From: Euptelea pleiosperma
Taxonomy: Eukaryota > Streptophyta > Magnoliopsida > Ranunculales > Eupteleaceae
NCBI GenBank assembly: GCA_035048495.1
Contig: JASUTR010000243.1
Span: forward strand, 124,001-188,000
Reading direction: 5' to 3'
DNA: 64,000 bases
Below are positions 49,992 to 63,200 of this stretch, one piece after another (within the stretch, counting starts at the first letter, position 1; each line of letters begins with the position of its first letter). The translations under genes and the position numbers were made by a program. The notes beneath the pieces are model-generated. The model worked only from the letters and a program-made list of their open reading frames with translations. It ran no database searches and had not been told where the DNA came from.

Positions 49992-50443
49992 AACAATCAC
50001 CGAAGGTCGCGATCAACACGGATTAACAATATAAGTAGAAATCACGAGACAATCCAACACACCATTGCCGAACCCTATGAGGGATCCATGACACAAGGTC
50101 GAACCCTAAAGAGGGATCCAAGACACTTGGCCGAACCCTATGAGGGATCCAAGACACATGGGTGGGATCCCCATGCATACAAGTATAGGTCGAACCATCT
50201 AGGTATAATAGTCAATAAGACATGACCAAATATCACAATCAACATCGATGAATAATATAAGTGAAAATCGCAAGAGAATCCAACACGCCATTGTCGAACT
50301 CTATGAGGGATCCATGACACAAGGTCGAACCCTAAAGAGGGATCCAAGACACTTGGCCGAACCCTATGAGAGATCCAAGACACATGGGTGGGATCCCCAT
50401 GCATACAGGTATAGGTCAAACCATCTAGGGTTTAGTCAAACAA
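49992..50443. repeat. 226-bp tandem duplication with 33-bp subrepeats
   Basis: Two copies offset by 226 bp (ATAAGT at 50031 and 50257). Each contains three ~33-bp units of the form CGAACCCTATGAGGGATCCA followed by AGACAC (starting near 50068, 50100 and 50133 in the first copy). The BamHI-type GGATCC in each unit makes them easy to see. Confidence 0.88.
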
Positions 50444-50514
50444 CAAGGTTAAAACCTTAATAGTTAATAATCATGACCGAACCACGAACAATTAATAAGT
50501 TTTTTTATAAAAAA

Positions 50515-51790
50515 ATGTACTGCATTATAAAAATCATAACTAAATAAATATGAATTAGAAAAATATAAACTCAATGGATTTAAAAACTAGATTCACAGTG
50601 GTTTTTAGGAAAAAGAAATAGAAAAATATTTAGATTCAAAATATGGTCGAAACCCTTAATGAAGTGGGTCGGACAGAACTTGGGATTCTGGGTTTTACAG
50701 AAAAGTCTAGCACATTTAAAAACTCATAACTTAATCAATACATATTAGAAAAATACAAACTCAAGGGTTATAGAAACTAAATTGATAGAGGTATCTATGA
50801 AAAATAATTAAAAAAATATTTAGGTTAAAAATATAGATCGAAATCTCAAGTGAAGTGGACCGTGTAAAATCTGAAATTCTGGGTTTTATAGAAAGTCCAG
50901 CACGTTTGAAAAATCATAACTTAATAAATACAGATCAAAAAAATATAAACTCAAAGGTTCTAGAAACTAGATTGATAGAGGTATCTGTGAAAAATAATTA
51001 AAAAAATATTTAGGTTAAAAATATAGATCGAAATCTCAGGTAAAGTGGACAGTGTAAAATCTAAAATTCTAGGTTTTACAGAAAAGTTCAGCATGTTTGA
51101 AAAATCATAACTTAATCAATATAAATCAGAAAAATATAAACTCAAAAGTTCTAGAAACTAGATTGATAGAGGTATCCATAAAAAATAATTAGAAAAATAT
51201 TTAGGTTAAAAATATAGATTGAAATTCCAAGTGAATCGGACGGTTTAAAATCTGAAATTTTGGGTGTTTTAGTAAAGTCATACAACTTAGAAAAATCATA
51301 ACTTAATCAATAAAAATCAGAAAAATACAAACTCAAAGGTTCTAGAAACTAGATTGATAGAGGTATCTGTGAAAAATAATTAGAAAAATATTTAGGTTAA
51401 AAATATAGATCGAAATCTCAAGTAAAATGGACCGTGTAAAATCTAGAATTTTGAGTTTTACAGAAAAGTCCAGTACGTTTGAAAAATCATAACTTAATCA
51501 ATACAAATCAGAAAAATATAAACTCAAAGGTTCTAGAAACTAGATTGATATAGGTATCCATGAAAAATAATTAGAAAAATATTTAGGTTAAAAATATAGA
51601 TCGAAATCCCAAGTGAATCGGACCGTGTAAAATCTGAAATTCTAGGTTTTTTTGGTAAAGTCATACAACTTAGAAAATTCATAACTTAATCAATAAAAAT
51701 CAGAAAAATACAAACTAAACGGTTTTGGAAAATAGATTTAAAGAGGTATTTAGAAAAAAATAATATAAAAATATTTAAATCATAAAAATA
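50515..51790. repeat. ~190-bp tandem array inside the LTR, about 6.5 copies
   Basis: The anchor CATAAC(T) recurs at 50535, 50725, 50915, 51106, 51297, 51488 and 51680, spaced 190-192 bp. The repeat shares AAACTCAAAGGTTCTAGAAA and TTTAGGTTAAAAATATAGAT blocks. Copies are diverged, so the array is old relative to the satellite HORs. The sequence is unrelated to the 177-bp satellite as far as I can see. Confidence 0.9.
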
Positions 51791-53072
51791 TAACAAAAAT
51801 GATAAGAACATAGTCATCCGTTATAGATACAAAATAGACCATGGCCAAACCCATCATGGTGGCCCAAAACAAAGATCAACCCAATAAGAATATAGTAAAT
51901 ATTATTAAAATTAATTTATAATGAGTATCAACCATTATCTAATGAAAGAAAAATAAATCTTGAAGAAAAACAAGTATAGGATGGATCAAGCGCTCTTACC
52001 TTAAGGTTTCTTGAACTTTAATGAAAATCAAAAGTTTCTTCAAATTTGAAAGTCGTCGGATCGTCCTTTCCTCGGAGTATGTTCTTCAAATCGGAGTCCC
52101 CGTCAATTCTCCCTTCTTGTTCGAGTGCGATCGGTGCCCGGATGAAGGTTTAATGGAGCTTGCTCTATTCTTTAATGGAGTTTGGTTTTGAAAACTTCTA
52201 AAGCTTTAGGGTTTTTAATAAATAGGTTTAGGGAAGGATTAGGGTTTCTATTTTGTTGAAATTCGTAACTAGCAAAGGGATGACTTTTTCAACCCTCAAA
52301 AACTTATATTTTACACTATTAATGGGTTAGAAATGGGCCCAAGGCCCATATATAACAACTAGGCTCAATTAAGATTATTATTAAGCCCAAAAGACTTCTA
52401 GATTGACCATACGGGCCCACCCAACAATCATAACATAAATAATTATAAATTAATTCAATCAAACTATATTATATAATTTAAAAGTCCATATAATAAGGTA
52501 TTGACACATGTCAAACACACAAATCATAAAAACGTTCAAAATCCTAGAAAAGTGTCAAATGACATTGGAATGACCCGAAAGTGATTTGCGGGTCCCACGC
52601 TCCTATTAAATAAATAAAATATAATTAAATATTATTTTTGAAAAATATGCGAGTGGTAGGAAGTTCAAAAATTATAAAAATACTATTTTTGTCAAAATCT
52701 CCCGCTAGGGTTTTCATGTCTCAAGAAAGTTTTCAAATTTCACAGGTAAGTTGGTAAGGATAAAATAGGAATATTTTTGGTGTCTTGGGCCCACAAAATA
52801 ATTTTTTATAAAAGTTTTAGAATGTTAGCTGGGGAAAGAAAAAGTCCCCTACAAATTATGGTTCATTATTTTTAGCAAGAATTTAGCCCTAAATAGCGAG
52901 TTTCAAAAATAGTAGGTTTTTAAAAATTGTCAAAACGAAACCAAATTAAATACACATACTCATACATGATATTAAACAATAAAAACAATAATAAGAGTCT
53001 GAAAAAGTTTCAGGTTTTCATTATTAGGTGAATTTACCATAATACCCTAGAACGAAAATTCAGGGTATTACA
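51791..53072. other. Terminal portion of the 4-kb LTR
   Basis: Mostly AT-rich single-copy-looking sequence. Contains AAATGGGCCCAAGGCCCATATATAAC near 52330 (a palindromic TGGGCC/GGCCCA pair next to a TATA-like run), which may be part of the LTR promoter region in either orientation. No gene is visible. Confidence 0.5.
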
Positions 53073-53077
53073 CGAAT
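53073..53077. repeat. Target site duplication CGAAT, right
   Basis: Direct copy of 49051-49055; the satellite resumes as CGAATCTTGTTCC. Confidence 0.95.
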
Positions 53078-56000
53078 CTTGTTCCAACAATTCAAATTTG
53101 TTAAAACAATAGTAATGGAAGAGTTTGAGTCCAATTACAAGGTCCGATTGCTAAAAAGCCATAAGTTATAGGCTTCGGAATGTAACACACAAACTGAGTC
53201 CAATTAAAGACATTGACGCACGGATGGAGCTAACTTCTTTCGCCTATCCCGAATCTTGTTCCAACACTTCAAATGTGTTGAAACAATAGTAATGGAAGAG
53301 TTTGAGTAAAATTACGAGGTCCGGTTCCGACAAAGTCACAAGTTATAGGCTTGGGAATGTAACACACAAACTGAGTCCAATTTTAGACCTTGACGCACGG
53401 ATGGAGCTAAGTTCTTTCTACTGTCACGAATCTTGTTGCAACAATTCAAATTTGTTAAAACAATAGTAATGGAAGAGTTTGAGTCCAATTACAAGGTCCG
53501 ATTGCTAAAAAGCCATAAGTTATAGGCTTCGGAATGTATCACACAAACTAAGTCCAATTTGAGACGTTGACGAACGGATGGAGCTAACTTGTTTCGACTG
53601 TTACGAATCTTGTTCCAACACTTCAAATGTGTTGAAACATTAGTAATCGAAGAGTTTGAGTTCAATTACGAGGTCCGGTTGCGAAAAAGTCACAAGTTAT
53701 ATGCTTCAGTATGTAACACACAAACTGAGACCAATTAAAGACATTGACGCATGGATGGAGCTAACTTGTTTCGACTATCCCGAATCTTCTTCCAACACTT
53801 CAAATGTGTTGAAACAATAGTAGTGGAAGAATTCGAGTCTAATTACGAGGTCCGGTTGCGAAAAAGTCACAAGTTATAGGCTTCGGAATGTAACACACAA
53901 ACTAAGTCCAATTTGAGACGTTGACGAACGGATGGAGCTAACTTGTTTCGACTGTTACGAATCTTGTTCCAACACTTCAAATGTGTTGAAACAATAGTAA
54001 TGGAAGAGTTTGAGTTCAATTACGAGGTCCGGTTGCGAAAAAGTGACAAGTTATATGCTTCGGTATGTAACACACAAACTGAGTCCAATTAAAGACATTG
54101 ACGCATGGATGGAGCTAACTTGTTTCGACTGTCCCGAATCTTCTTCCAACACTTCAAATGTGTTGAAACAATAGTAGTGGAAGAATTTGAGTCTAATTAC
54201 GAGGTCCGGTTGCGAAAAAGTCACAAGTTATAGGCTTCGGAATGTAACACACAAACTGAGTCAAATTTGAGTCGTTGACGCACGGATGGAGCTAACTTGT
54301 TTCTACTGTCACGAATCTTGTTCCAACAATTTAAATGTGTTAAAACAATAGTAATGTAATAGTTTGAGTCCAATTACGAGGTCCGATTGCTAAAAAGCCA
54401 TAAGTTATAGTCTTCTGAATGTAACATACAAACTGAGTCCAATTTGAGACGTTGACGCATGGATGGAGCTAACTTGTTTCTACTGTCACGAATCTTGTTC
54501 CAACAATTCAAATTTGTTAAATCAATTGTAATGGAACAGTTTGAGTCCAATTACAATGTCCAATTGCTAAAAAGCCATAAGTTTTAGGCTTCGGAATGTA
54601 ACACACAAACTGAGTCCAATTTGAGACGTTGACGCACGGATGGAGCTAACTTGTTTCTACTGTCACGAATCTTGTTCCAACAATTCAAATTTGTTAAAAC
54701 ATTAGTAATGGAAGAGTTTGAGTCCAATTACAAGGTCCGATTGCTAAAAAGCCATAAGTTATAGGCTTCGGAATGTAACACACAAACTGAGTCCAATTTG
54801 AGACGTAGACGCACGGATGGAGCTAACTTGTTTCGACTGTCACGAAACTTGTTCCAACACTTCAAATGTGTTGAAACAATAGTAATGGAAGAGTTTGAGT
54901 CTAATTACGAGATCTGATTTCGAAAAAGTCACAAATTATAGGCTTAGGAATGTAAAACACAAACTGAGTCCAATTTCAGATGTTGACGCACGGATGGAGC
55001 TAACTTGTTTCGACTGTCCCAAATCTTGTTCCAACACTTCAAATCTGTTGAATCAATAGTAATAGAAGAGTTTGAGTCAAATTATGAGCTCCGGTTGCGA
55101 AAAAGTCACAAGTTATAGGCTTCGGAATGTATCACACAAACTAAGTCCAATTTGTGACGTTGACGAACGGATGGAGCTAACTTGTTTCGACTGTCACGAA
55201 ACTTGTTCCAGCACTTCAAATGTGTTGAAACAATAGTAATGGAAGAGTTTGAGTTCAATTACGAGGTCCGGTTGCGAAAAAGTCACAAGTTATAGGCTTC
55301 GGAATGTAACACACAAACTGATTTCAATTAAAGACATTGACGCACGGACGGAACTAACTTGTTTCGACTGTACCGAATCTTGTTCCAACACTTCAAATGT
55401 GTTGAAACAGTAGTAATGGAAGAATTCGAGTCGAATTACGAGGTCCGATTGGGAAAAAGTCACAAGTTATAGGCTTCGGAACGTAACACACTAACTGAGT
55501 CCAATTTGAGACGTTGACGCACGGATGGAGCTAACTTGTTTCGACTGTCCCAAATCTTGTTCCAACACTTCAAATCTGTTGAAACAATAGTAATGGAAGA
55601 GTTTGAGTCCAATTACAAGGTCTGGTAGCGAAGAAGTCGCAAGTTATAGGCTTCAGAATGTGAGACACAAACTGAGTCCAATTTGAGACGTTGACGCACG
55701 GATGGAGCTAACTTGTTTCGACTGTCACGAATCTTGATCCAACACTTCAAATCTGTTGAAACAATAGTAATGAAATAGTTGGAGTCCAATTACGAGGTCC
55801 GATTGCGAAAAAGTCAAAAGTTATAGGCTTTGAAATGTAACTCACAAACTGAGTCCAATTAAAGACATTGACGCATGGATGGAGCTAACTTGTTTCGACT
55901 GTCCCGAATCTTGTTCCAACACTTCAAATGTGTTGAAACAATAGTAGTGGAAGAATTCGAGTCTAATTACGAGGTCCGGTTGCGAAAAAGTCACAAGTTA

Positions 56001-59000
56001 TAGGCTTCGGAATGTTACTCACAAACTGAGTCCAATTTCAGACGTTGACACACGGATGGAGCTAACTTGTTTCGACTGTCATGAATCTTGTTCCAACACT
56101 TCAAAAGTGTTGAAACAATAGTAATGGAAGAGTTTGAGTAAAATTACGACGTCCGGTTGCGACAAAGTCACAAGTTATAGGGTTCGGAATGTAACACTCA
56201 AACTGAGTCCAATTTGAGACGTTGACGCACGGATGGAGCTAACTTGTTTCTACTGTCACGAATCTTGTTCCAACAATTCAAATTTGTTAAAACAATAGTA
56301 ATGGAAGAGTTTGAGTCCAATTACAAGGTCCGATTGCTAAAAAGCCATAAGTTATAGGCTTCGGAATGTAACACACAAACTGAGTCCAATTAAAGACACT
56401 GACGCACGGATGGAGCTAACTTCTTTCGCCTATCCCGAATCTTGTTCCAACACTTCAAATGTGTTGAAACAATAGTAATGGAAGAGTTTGAGTAAAATTA
56501 CGAGGTCCGGTTCCGACAAAGTCACAAGTTATAGGCTTGGGAATGTAACACACAAACTGAGTCCAATTTTAGACCTTGACGCACGGATGGAGCTAAGTTC
56601 TTTCTACTGTCACGAATCTTGTTGCAACAATTCAAATTTGTTAAAACAATAGTAATGGAAGAGTTTGAGTCCAATTACAAGGTCCGATTACTAAAAAGCC
56701 ATAAGTTATAGGCTTCGGAATGTATCACACAAACTAAGTCAAATTTGAGACGTTGACGAACGGATGGAGCTAACTTGTTTCGACTGTTATGAATCTTGTT
56801 CCAACACTTCAAATGTGTTGAAACATTAGTAATGGAAGAGTTTGAGTGCAATTACGAGGTCCGGTTGCGAAAAAGTCACAAGTTATATGCTTCGGTATGT
56901 AACACACAAACTGAGACCAATTAAAGACATTGACGCATGGATGGAGCTAACTTGTTTCGACTATCCCGAATCTTCTTCCAACACTTCAAATGTGTTGAAA
57001 CAATAGTAGTGGAAGAATTCGAGTCTAATTACGAGGTCCGGTTGCGAAAAAGTCACAAGTTATAGGCTTCGGAATGTAACACACAAACTAAGTCCAATTT
57101 GAGACGTTGACGAACGGATGGAGCTAACTTGTTTCGACTGTTACGAATCTTGTTCCAACACTTCAAATGTGTTGAAACAATAGTAATGGAAGAGTTTGAG
57201 TTCAATTACGAGGTCCGGTTGCGAAAAAGTGACAAGTTATATGCTTCGGTATGTAACACACAAACTGAGTCCAATTAAAGACATTGACGCATGGATGGAG
57301 CTAACTTGTTTCGACTGTCCCGAATCTTCTTCCAACACTTCAAATGTGTTGAAACAATAGTAGTGGAAGAATTTGAGTCTAATTACGAGGTCCGGTTGCG
57401 AAAAAGTCACAAGTTATAGGCTTCGGAATGTAACACACAAACTGAGTCAAATTTGAGTCGTTGACGCACGGATGGAGCTAACTTGTTTCTACTGTCACGA
57501 ATCTTGTTCCAACAATTTAAATGTGTTAAAACAATAGTAATGTAATAGTTTGAGTCCAATTACGAGGTCCGATTGCTAAAAAGCCATAAGTTATAGTCTT
57601 CTGAATGTAACATACAAACTGAGTCCAATTTGAGACGTTGACGCATGGATGGAGCTAACTTGTTTCTACTGTCACGAATCTTGTTCCAACAATTCAAATT
57701 TGTTAAATCAATTGTAATGGAACAGTTTGAGTCCAATTACAATGTCCAATTGCTAAAAAGCCATAAGTTTTAGGCTTCGGAATGTAACACACAAACTGAG
57801 TCCAATTTGAGACGTTGACGCACGGATGGAGCTAACTTGTTTCTACTGTCACGAATCTTGTTCCAACAATTCAAATTTGTTAAAACATTAGTAATGGAAG
57901 AGTTTGAGTCCAATTACAAGGTCCGATTGCTAAAAAGCCATAAGTTATAGGCTTCGGAATGTAACACACAAACTGAGTCCAATTTGAGACGTAGACGCAC
58001 GGATGGAGCTAACTTGTTTCGACTGTCACGAAACTTGTTCCAACACTTCAAATGTGTTGAAACAATAGTAATGGAAGAGTTTGAGTCTAATTACGAGATC
58101 TGATTTCGAAAAAGTCACAAATTATAGGCTTAGGAATGTAAAACACAAACTGAGTCCAATTTCAGATGTTGACGCACGGATGGAGCTAACTTGTTTCGAC
58201 TGTCCCAAATCTTGTTCCAACACTTCAAATCTGTTGAATCAATAGTAATAGAAGAGTTTGAGTCAAATTATGAGCTCCGGTTGCGAAAAAGTCACAAGTT
58301 ATAGGCTTCGGAATGTATCACACAAACTAAGTCCAATTTGTGACGTTGACGAACGGATGGAGCTAACTTGTTTCGACTGTCACGAAACTTGTTCCAGCAC
58401 TTCAAATGTGTTGAAACAATAGTAATGGAAGAGTTTGAGTTCAATTACGAGGTCCGGTTGCGAAAAAGTCACAAGTTATAGGCTTCGGAATGTAACACAC
58501 AAACTGATTTCAATTAAAGACATTGACGCACGGACGGAACTAACTTGTTTCGACTGTACCGAATCTTGTTCCAACACTTCAAATGTGTTGAAACAGTAGT
58601 AATGGAAGAATTCGAGTCGAATTACGAGGTCCGATTGGGAAAAAGTCACAAGTTATAGGCTTCGGAACGTAACACACTAACTGAGTCCAATTTGAGACGT
58701 TGACGCACGGATGGAGCTAACTTGTTTCGACTGTCCCAAATCTTGTTCCAACACTTCAAATCTATTGAAACAATAGTAATGGAAGAGTTTGAGTCCAATT
58801 ACAAGGTCTGGTAGCGAAGAAGTCGCAAGTTATAGGCTTCAGAATGTGAGACACAAACTGAGTCCAATTTGAGATGTTGACGCACGGATGGAGCTAACTT
58901 GTTTCGACTGTCACGAATCTTGATCCAACACTTCAAATCTGTTGAAACAATAGTAATGAAATAGTTGGAGTCCAATTACGAGGTCCGATTGCGAAAAAGT

Positions 59001-60229
59001 CAAAAGTTATAGGCTTTGAAATGTAACTCACAAACTGAGTCCAATTAAAGACATTGACGCATGGATGGAGCTAACTTGTTTCGACTGTCCCGAATCTTGT
59101 TCCAACACTTCAAATGTGTTGAAACAATAGTAGTGGAAGAATTCGAGTCTAATTACGAGGTCCGGTTGCGAAAAAGTCACAAGTTATAGGCTTCGGAATG
59201 TAACTCACAAACTGAGTCCAATTTCAGACGTTGACACACGGATGGAGCTAACTTGTTTCGACTGTCATGAATCTTGTTCCAACACTTCAAAAGTGTTGAA
59301 ACAATAGTAATGGAAGAGTTTGAGTAAAATTACGACGTCCGGTTGCGACAAAGTCACAAGTTATAGGCTTCGGAATGTAACACTCAAACTGAGTCCAATT
59401 TGAGACGTTGACGCACGGATGGAGCTAACTTGTTTCTACTGTCACGAATCTTGTTCCAACAATTCAAATTTGTTAAAACAATAGTAATGGAAGAGTTTGA
59501 GTCCAATTACAAGGTCCGATTGCTAAAAAGCCATAAGTTATAGGCTTCGGAATGTAACACACAAACTGAGTCCAATTAAAGACACTGACGCACGGATGGA
59601 GCTAACTTCTTTCGCCTATCCCGAATCTTGTTCCAACACTTCAAATGTGTTGAAACAATAGTAATGGAAGAGTTTGAGTAAAATTACGAGGTCCGGTTGC
59701 GAAAAAGTCACAAGTTATAGGCTTGGGAATGTAACACACAAACTGAGTCCAATTTTAGACCTTGACGCATGGATGGAGCTAAGTTCTTTCTACTGTCACG
59801 AATCTTGTTGCAACAATTCAAATTTGTTAAAACAATAGTAATGGAAGAGTTTGAGTCCAATTACAAGGTCCGATTACTAAAAAGCCATAAGTTATAGGCT
59901 TCGGAATGTATCACACAAACTAAGTCAAATTTGAGACGTTGACGAACGGATGGAGCTAACTTGTTTCGACTGTTATGAATCTTGTTCCAACACTTCAAAT
60001 GTGTTGAAACATTAGTAATGGAAGAGTTTGAGTTCAATTACGAGGTCCGGTTGCGAAAAAGTCACAAGTTATATGCTTCGGTATGTAACACACAAACTGA
60101 GACCAATTAAAGACATTGACGCATGGATGGAGCTAACTTGTTTCGACTATCCCGAATCTTCTTCCAACACTTCAAATGTGTTGAAACAATAGTAGTGGAA
60201 GAATTCGAGTCTAATTACGAGGTCCGGTT

Positions 60230-63200
60230 GCGAAAAAGTCACAAGTTATAGGCTTCGGAATGTAACACACAAACTAAGTCCAATTTGAGACGTTGACGAA
60301 CGGATGGGGCTAACTTGTTTCGACTGTTACGAATCTTGTTCCAACACTTCAAATGTGTTGAAACATTAGTAATGGAAGAGTTTGAGTTCAATTACGAGGT
60401 CCGGTTGCGAAAAAGTCACAAGTTATATGCTTCGGTATGTAACACACAAACTGAGTCCAATTAAAGACATTGACGCATGGATGGAGCTAACTTGTTTCGA
60501 CTGTCCCGAATCTTCTTCCAACACTTCAAATGTGTTGAAACAATAGTAGTGGAAGAATTTGAGTCTAATTACGAGGTCCGGTTGCGAAAAAGTCACAAGT
60601 TATAGGCTTCGGAATGTAACACACAAACTGAGTCCAATTTGAGTCGTTGACGCACGGATGGAGCTAACTTGTTTCTACTGTCACGAATCTTGTTCCAACA
60701 ATTTAAATGTGTTAAAACAATAGTAATGTAATAGTTTGAGTCCAATTACGAGGTCCGATTGCTAAAAAGCCATAAGTTATAGTCTTCTGAATGTAACATA
60801 CAAACTGAGTCCAATTTGAGACGTTGACGCATGGATGGAGCTAACTTGTTTCTACTGTCACGAATCTTGTTCCAACAATTCAAATTTGTTAAAACAATTG
60901 TAATGGAAGAGTTTGAGTCCAATTACAAGGTCCAATTGCTAAAAAGCCATAAGTTATAGGCTTCGGAATGTAACACACAAACTGAGTCCAATTTGAGACG
61001 TTGACACACGGATGGAGCTAACTTGTTTCTACTGTCACGAATCTTGTTCCAACAATTCAAATTTGTTAAAACATTAGTAATGGAAGAGTTTGAGTCCAAT
61101 TACAAGGTCCGATTGCTAAAAAGCCATAAGTTATAGGCTTCGGAATGTAACACACAAACTGAGTCCAATTTGAGACGTAGACGCACGGATGGAGCTAACT
61201 TGTTTCGACTGTCACGAAACTTATTCCAACACTTCAAATGTGTTGAAACAATAGTAATGGAAGAGTTTGAGTCTAATTACGAGATCCGATTTCGAAAAAG
61301 TCACAAATTATAGGCTTAGGAATGTAAAACACAAACTGAGTCCAATTTCAGATGTTGACGCACGGATGGAGCTAACTTGTTTCGACTGTCCCAAATCTTG
61401 TTCCAACACTTCAAATCTGTTGAATCAATAGTAATAGAAGAGTTTGAGTCAAATTATGAGGTCCGGTTGCGAAAAAGTCACAAGTTATAGGCTTCGGAAT
61501 GTATCACACAAACTAAGTCCAATTTGTGACGCTGACGAACAGATGGAGCTAACTTGTTTCGACTGTCACGAAACTTGTTCCAGCACTTCAAATGTGTTGA
61601 AACAATAGTAATGGAAGAGTTTGAGTTCAATTACGAGGTCCGGTTGCGAAAAAGTCACAAGTTATAGGCTTCGGAATGTAACACACAAACTGATTTCAAT
61701 TAAAGACATTGACGCACGGACGGAACTAACTTGTTTCGACTGTCCCGAATCTTGTTCCAACACTTCAAATGTGTTGAAACAGTAGTAATGGAAGAATTCG
61801 AGTCGAATTACGAGGTCCGATTGGGAAAAAGTCACAAGTTATAGGCTTCGGAACGTAACACACTAACTGAGTCCAATTTGAGACGTTGACGCACGGATGG
61901 AGCTAACTTGTTTCGACTGTCCCAAATCTTGTTCCAACACTTCAAATCTGTTGAAACAGTAATGGAAGAGTTTGAGTCCAATTACAAGGTCTGGTTGCGA
62001 AGAAGTCACAAGTTATAGGCTTTAGAATGTGAGACACAAACTGAGTCCAATTTGAGACGTTGACGCACGGATGGAGCTAACTTGTTTCGACTGTCACGAA
62101 TCTTGATCCAACACTTCAAATCTGTTGAAACAATAGTAATGAAATAGTTGGAGTCCAATTACGAGGTCCGATTGCGAAAAAGTCAAAAGTTATAGGCTTT
62201 GAAATGTAACTCACAAACTGAGTCCAATTAAAGACATTGACGCATGGATGGAGCTAACTTGTTTCGACTGTCCCGAATCTTGTTCCAACACTTCAAATGT
62301 GTTGAAACAATAGTAGTGGAAGAATTCGAGTCTAATTACGAGGTCCGGTTGCGAAAAAGTCACAAGTTATAGGCTTCGGAATGTAACACACAAACTGAGT
62401 CAAATTTGAGTCGTTGACGCACGGATGGAGCTAACTTGTTTCTACTGTCACGAATCTTGTTCCAACAATTTAAATGTGTTAAAACAATAGTAATGTAATA
62501 GTTTGAGTCCAATTACGAGGTCCGATTGCTAAAAAGCCATAAGTTATAGTCTTCTGAATGTAACATACAAACTGAGTCCAATTAGAGACGTTGACGCATG
62601 GATGGCGCTAACTTGTTTCGACTGTCACGAATCTTGATCCAACACTTCAAATCTGTTGAAACAATAGTAATGAAATAGTTGGAGTCCAATTACGAGGTCC
62701 GATTGCGAAAAAGTCAAAAGTTATAGGCTTTGAAATGTAACTCACAAACTGAGTCCAATTAAAGACATTGACGCATGGATGGAGCTAACTTGTTTCGACT
62801 GTCCCGAATCTTGTTCCAACACTTCAAATGTGTTGAAACAATAGTAGTGGAAGAATTCGAGTCTAATTACGAGGTCCGGTTGCGAAAAAGTCACAAGTTA
62901 TAGGCTTCGGAATGTAACTCACAAACTGAGTCCAATTTCAGACGTTGACGCACGGATGGAGCTAACTTGTTTCGACTGTCACGAATCTTGTTCCAACACT
63001 TCAAAATTGTTGAAACAATAGTAATGGAAGAGTTTGAGTAAAATTACGAGGTCCGGTTGCGACAAAGTCACAAGTTATAGGCTTCGGAATGTAACACTAA
63101 AACTGAGTCCAATTTGAGACGTTGACGCGCGGATGGAGCTAACTTGTTTCTACTGTCACGAATCTTGTTCCAACAATTGAAATTTGTTAAAACAATAGTA

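Larger units (their letters stand above)
49056..53072. mobile_element. Solo LTR of a plant LTR retrotransposon, 4,017 bp
   Basis: Begins TGTCACGCCCTGAAT and ends ATTCAGGGTATTACA, flanked by a 5-bp duplication (CGAAT). TG...CA ends with a 5-bp duplication are the LTR signature. There is no second LTR and no retroviral-type coding frame, so a solo LTR is the best call. Orientation is unsettled. The minus strand has an AT-rich TATA-like stretch and AAACCCTAA-type leader sequence at about 52190-52250, then a splice-donor-like AAGGTAAGAG at about 51998, which favours minus. The terminal 15 bases at each end are inverted matches at 12 of 15 positions, longer than the usual 2-6 bases. It contains two internal tandem arrays, listed separately. 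Small open frames (49048-49557, 50138-50460) show no known domain. Confidence 0.85.

Noticed and set aside
49048..50460. Open frames of 62-93 codons in the second LTR
   Set aside because: They lie over the LTR boundary or the 226-bp/33-bp repeats, with no conserved domain or supporting gene structure.
49056..53072. DNA transposon with terminal inverted repeats (CACTA, Mutator, hAT)
   Set aside because: The target duplication is 5 bp, whereas those groups make 3, 9 and 8 bp. Ends are TG...CA and no transposase is present. Kept as an alternative only.
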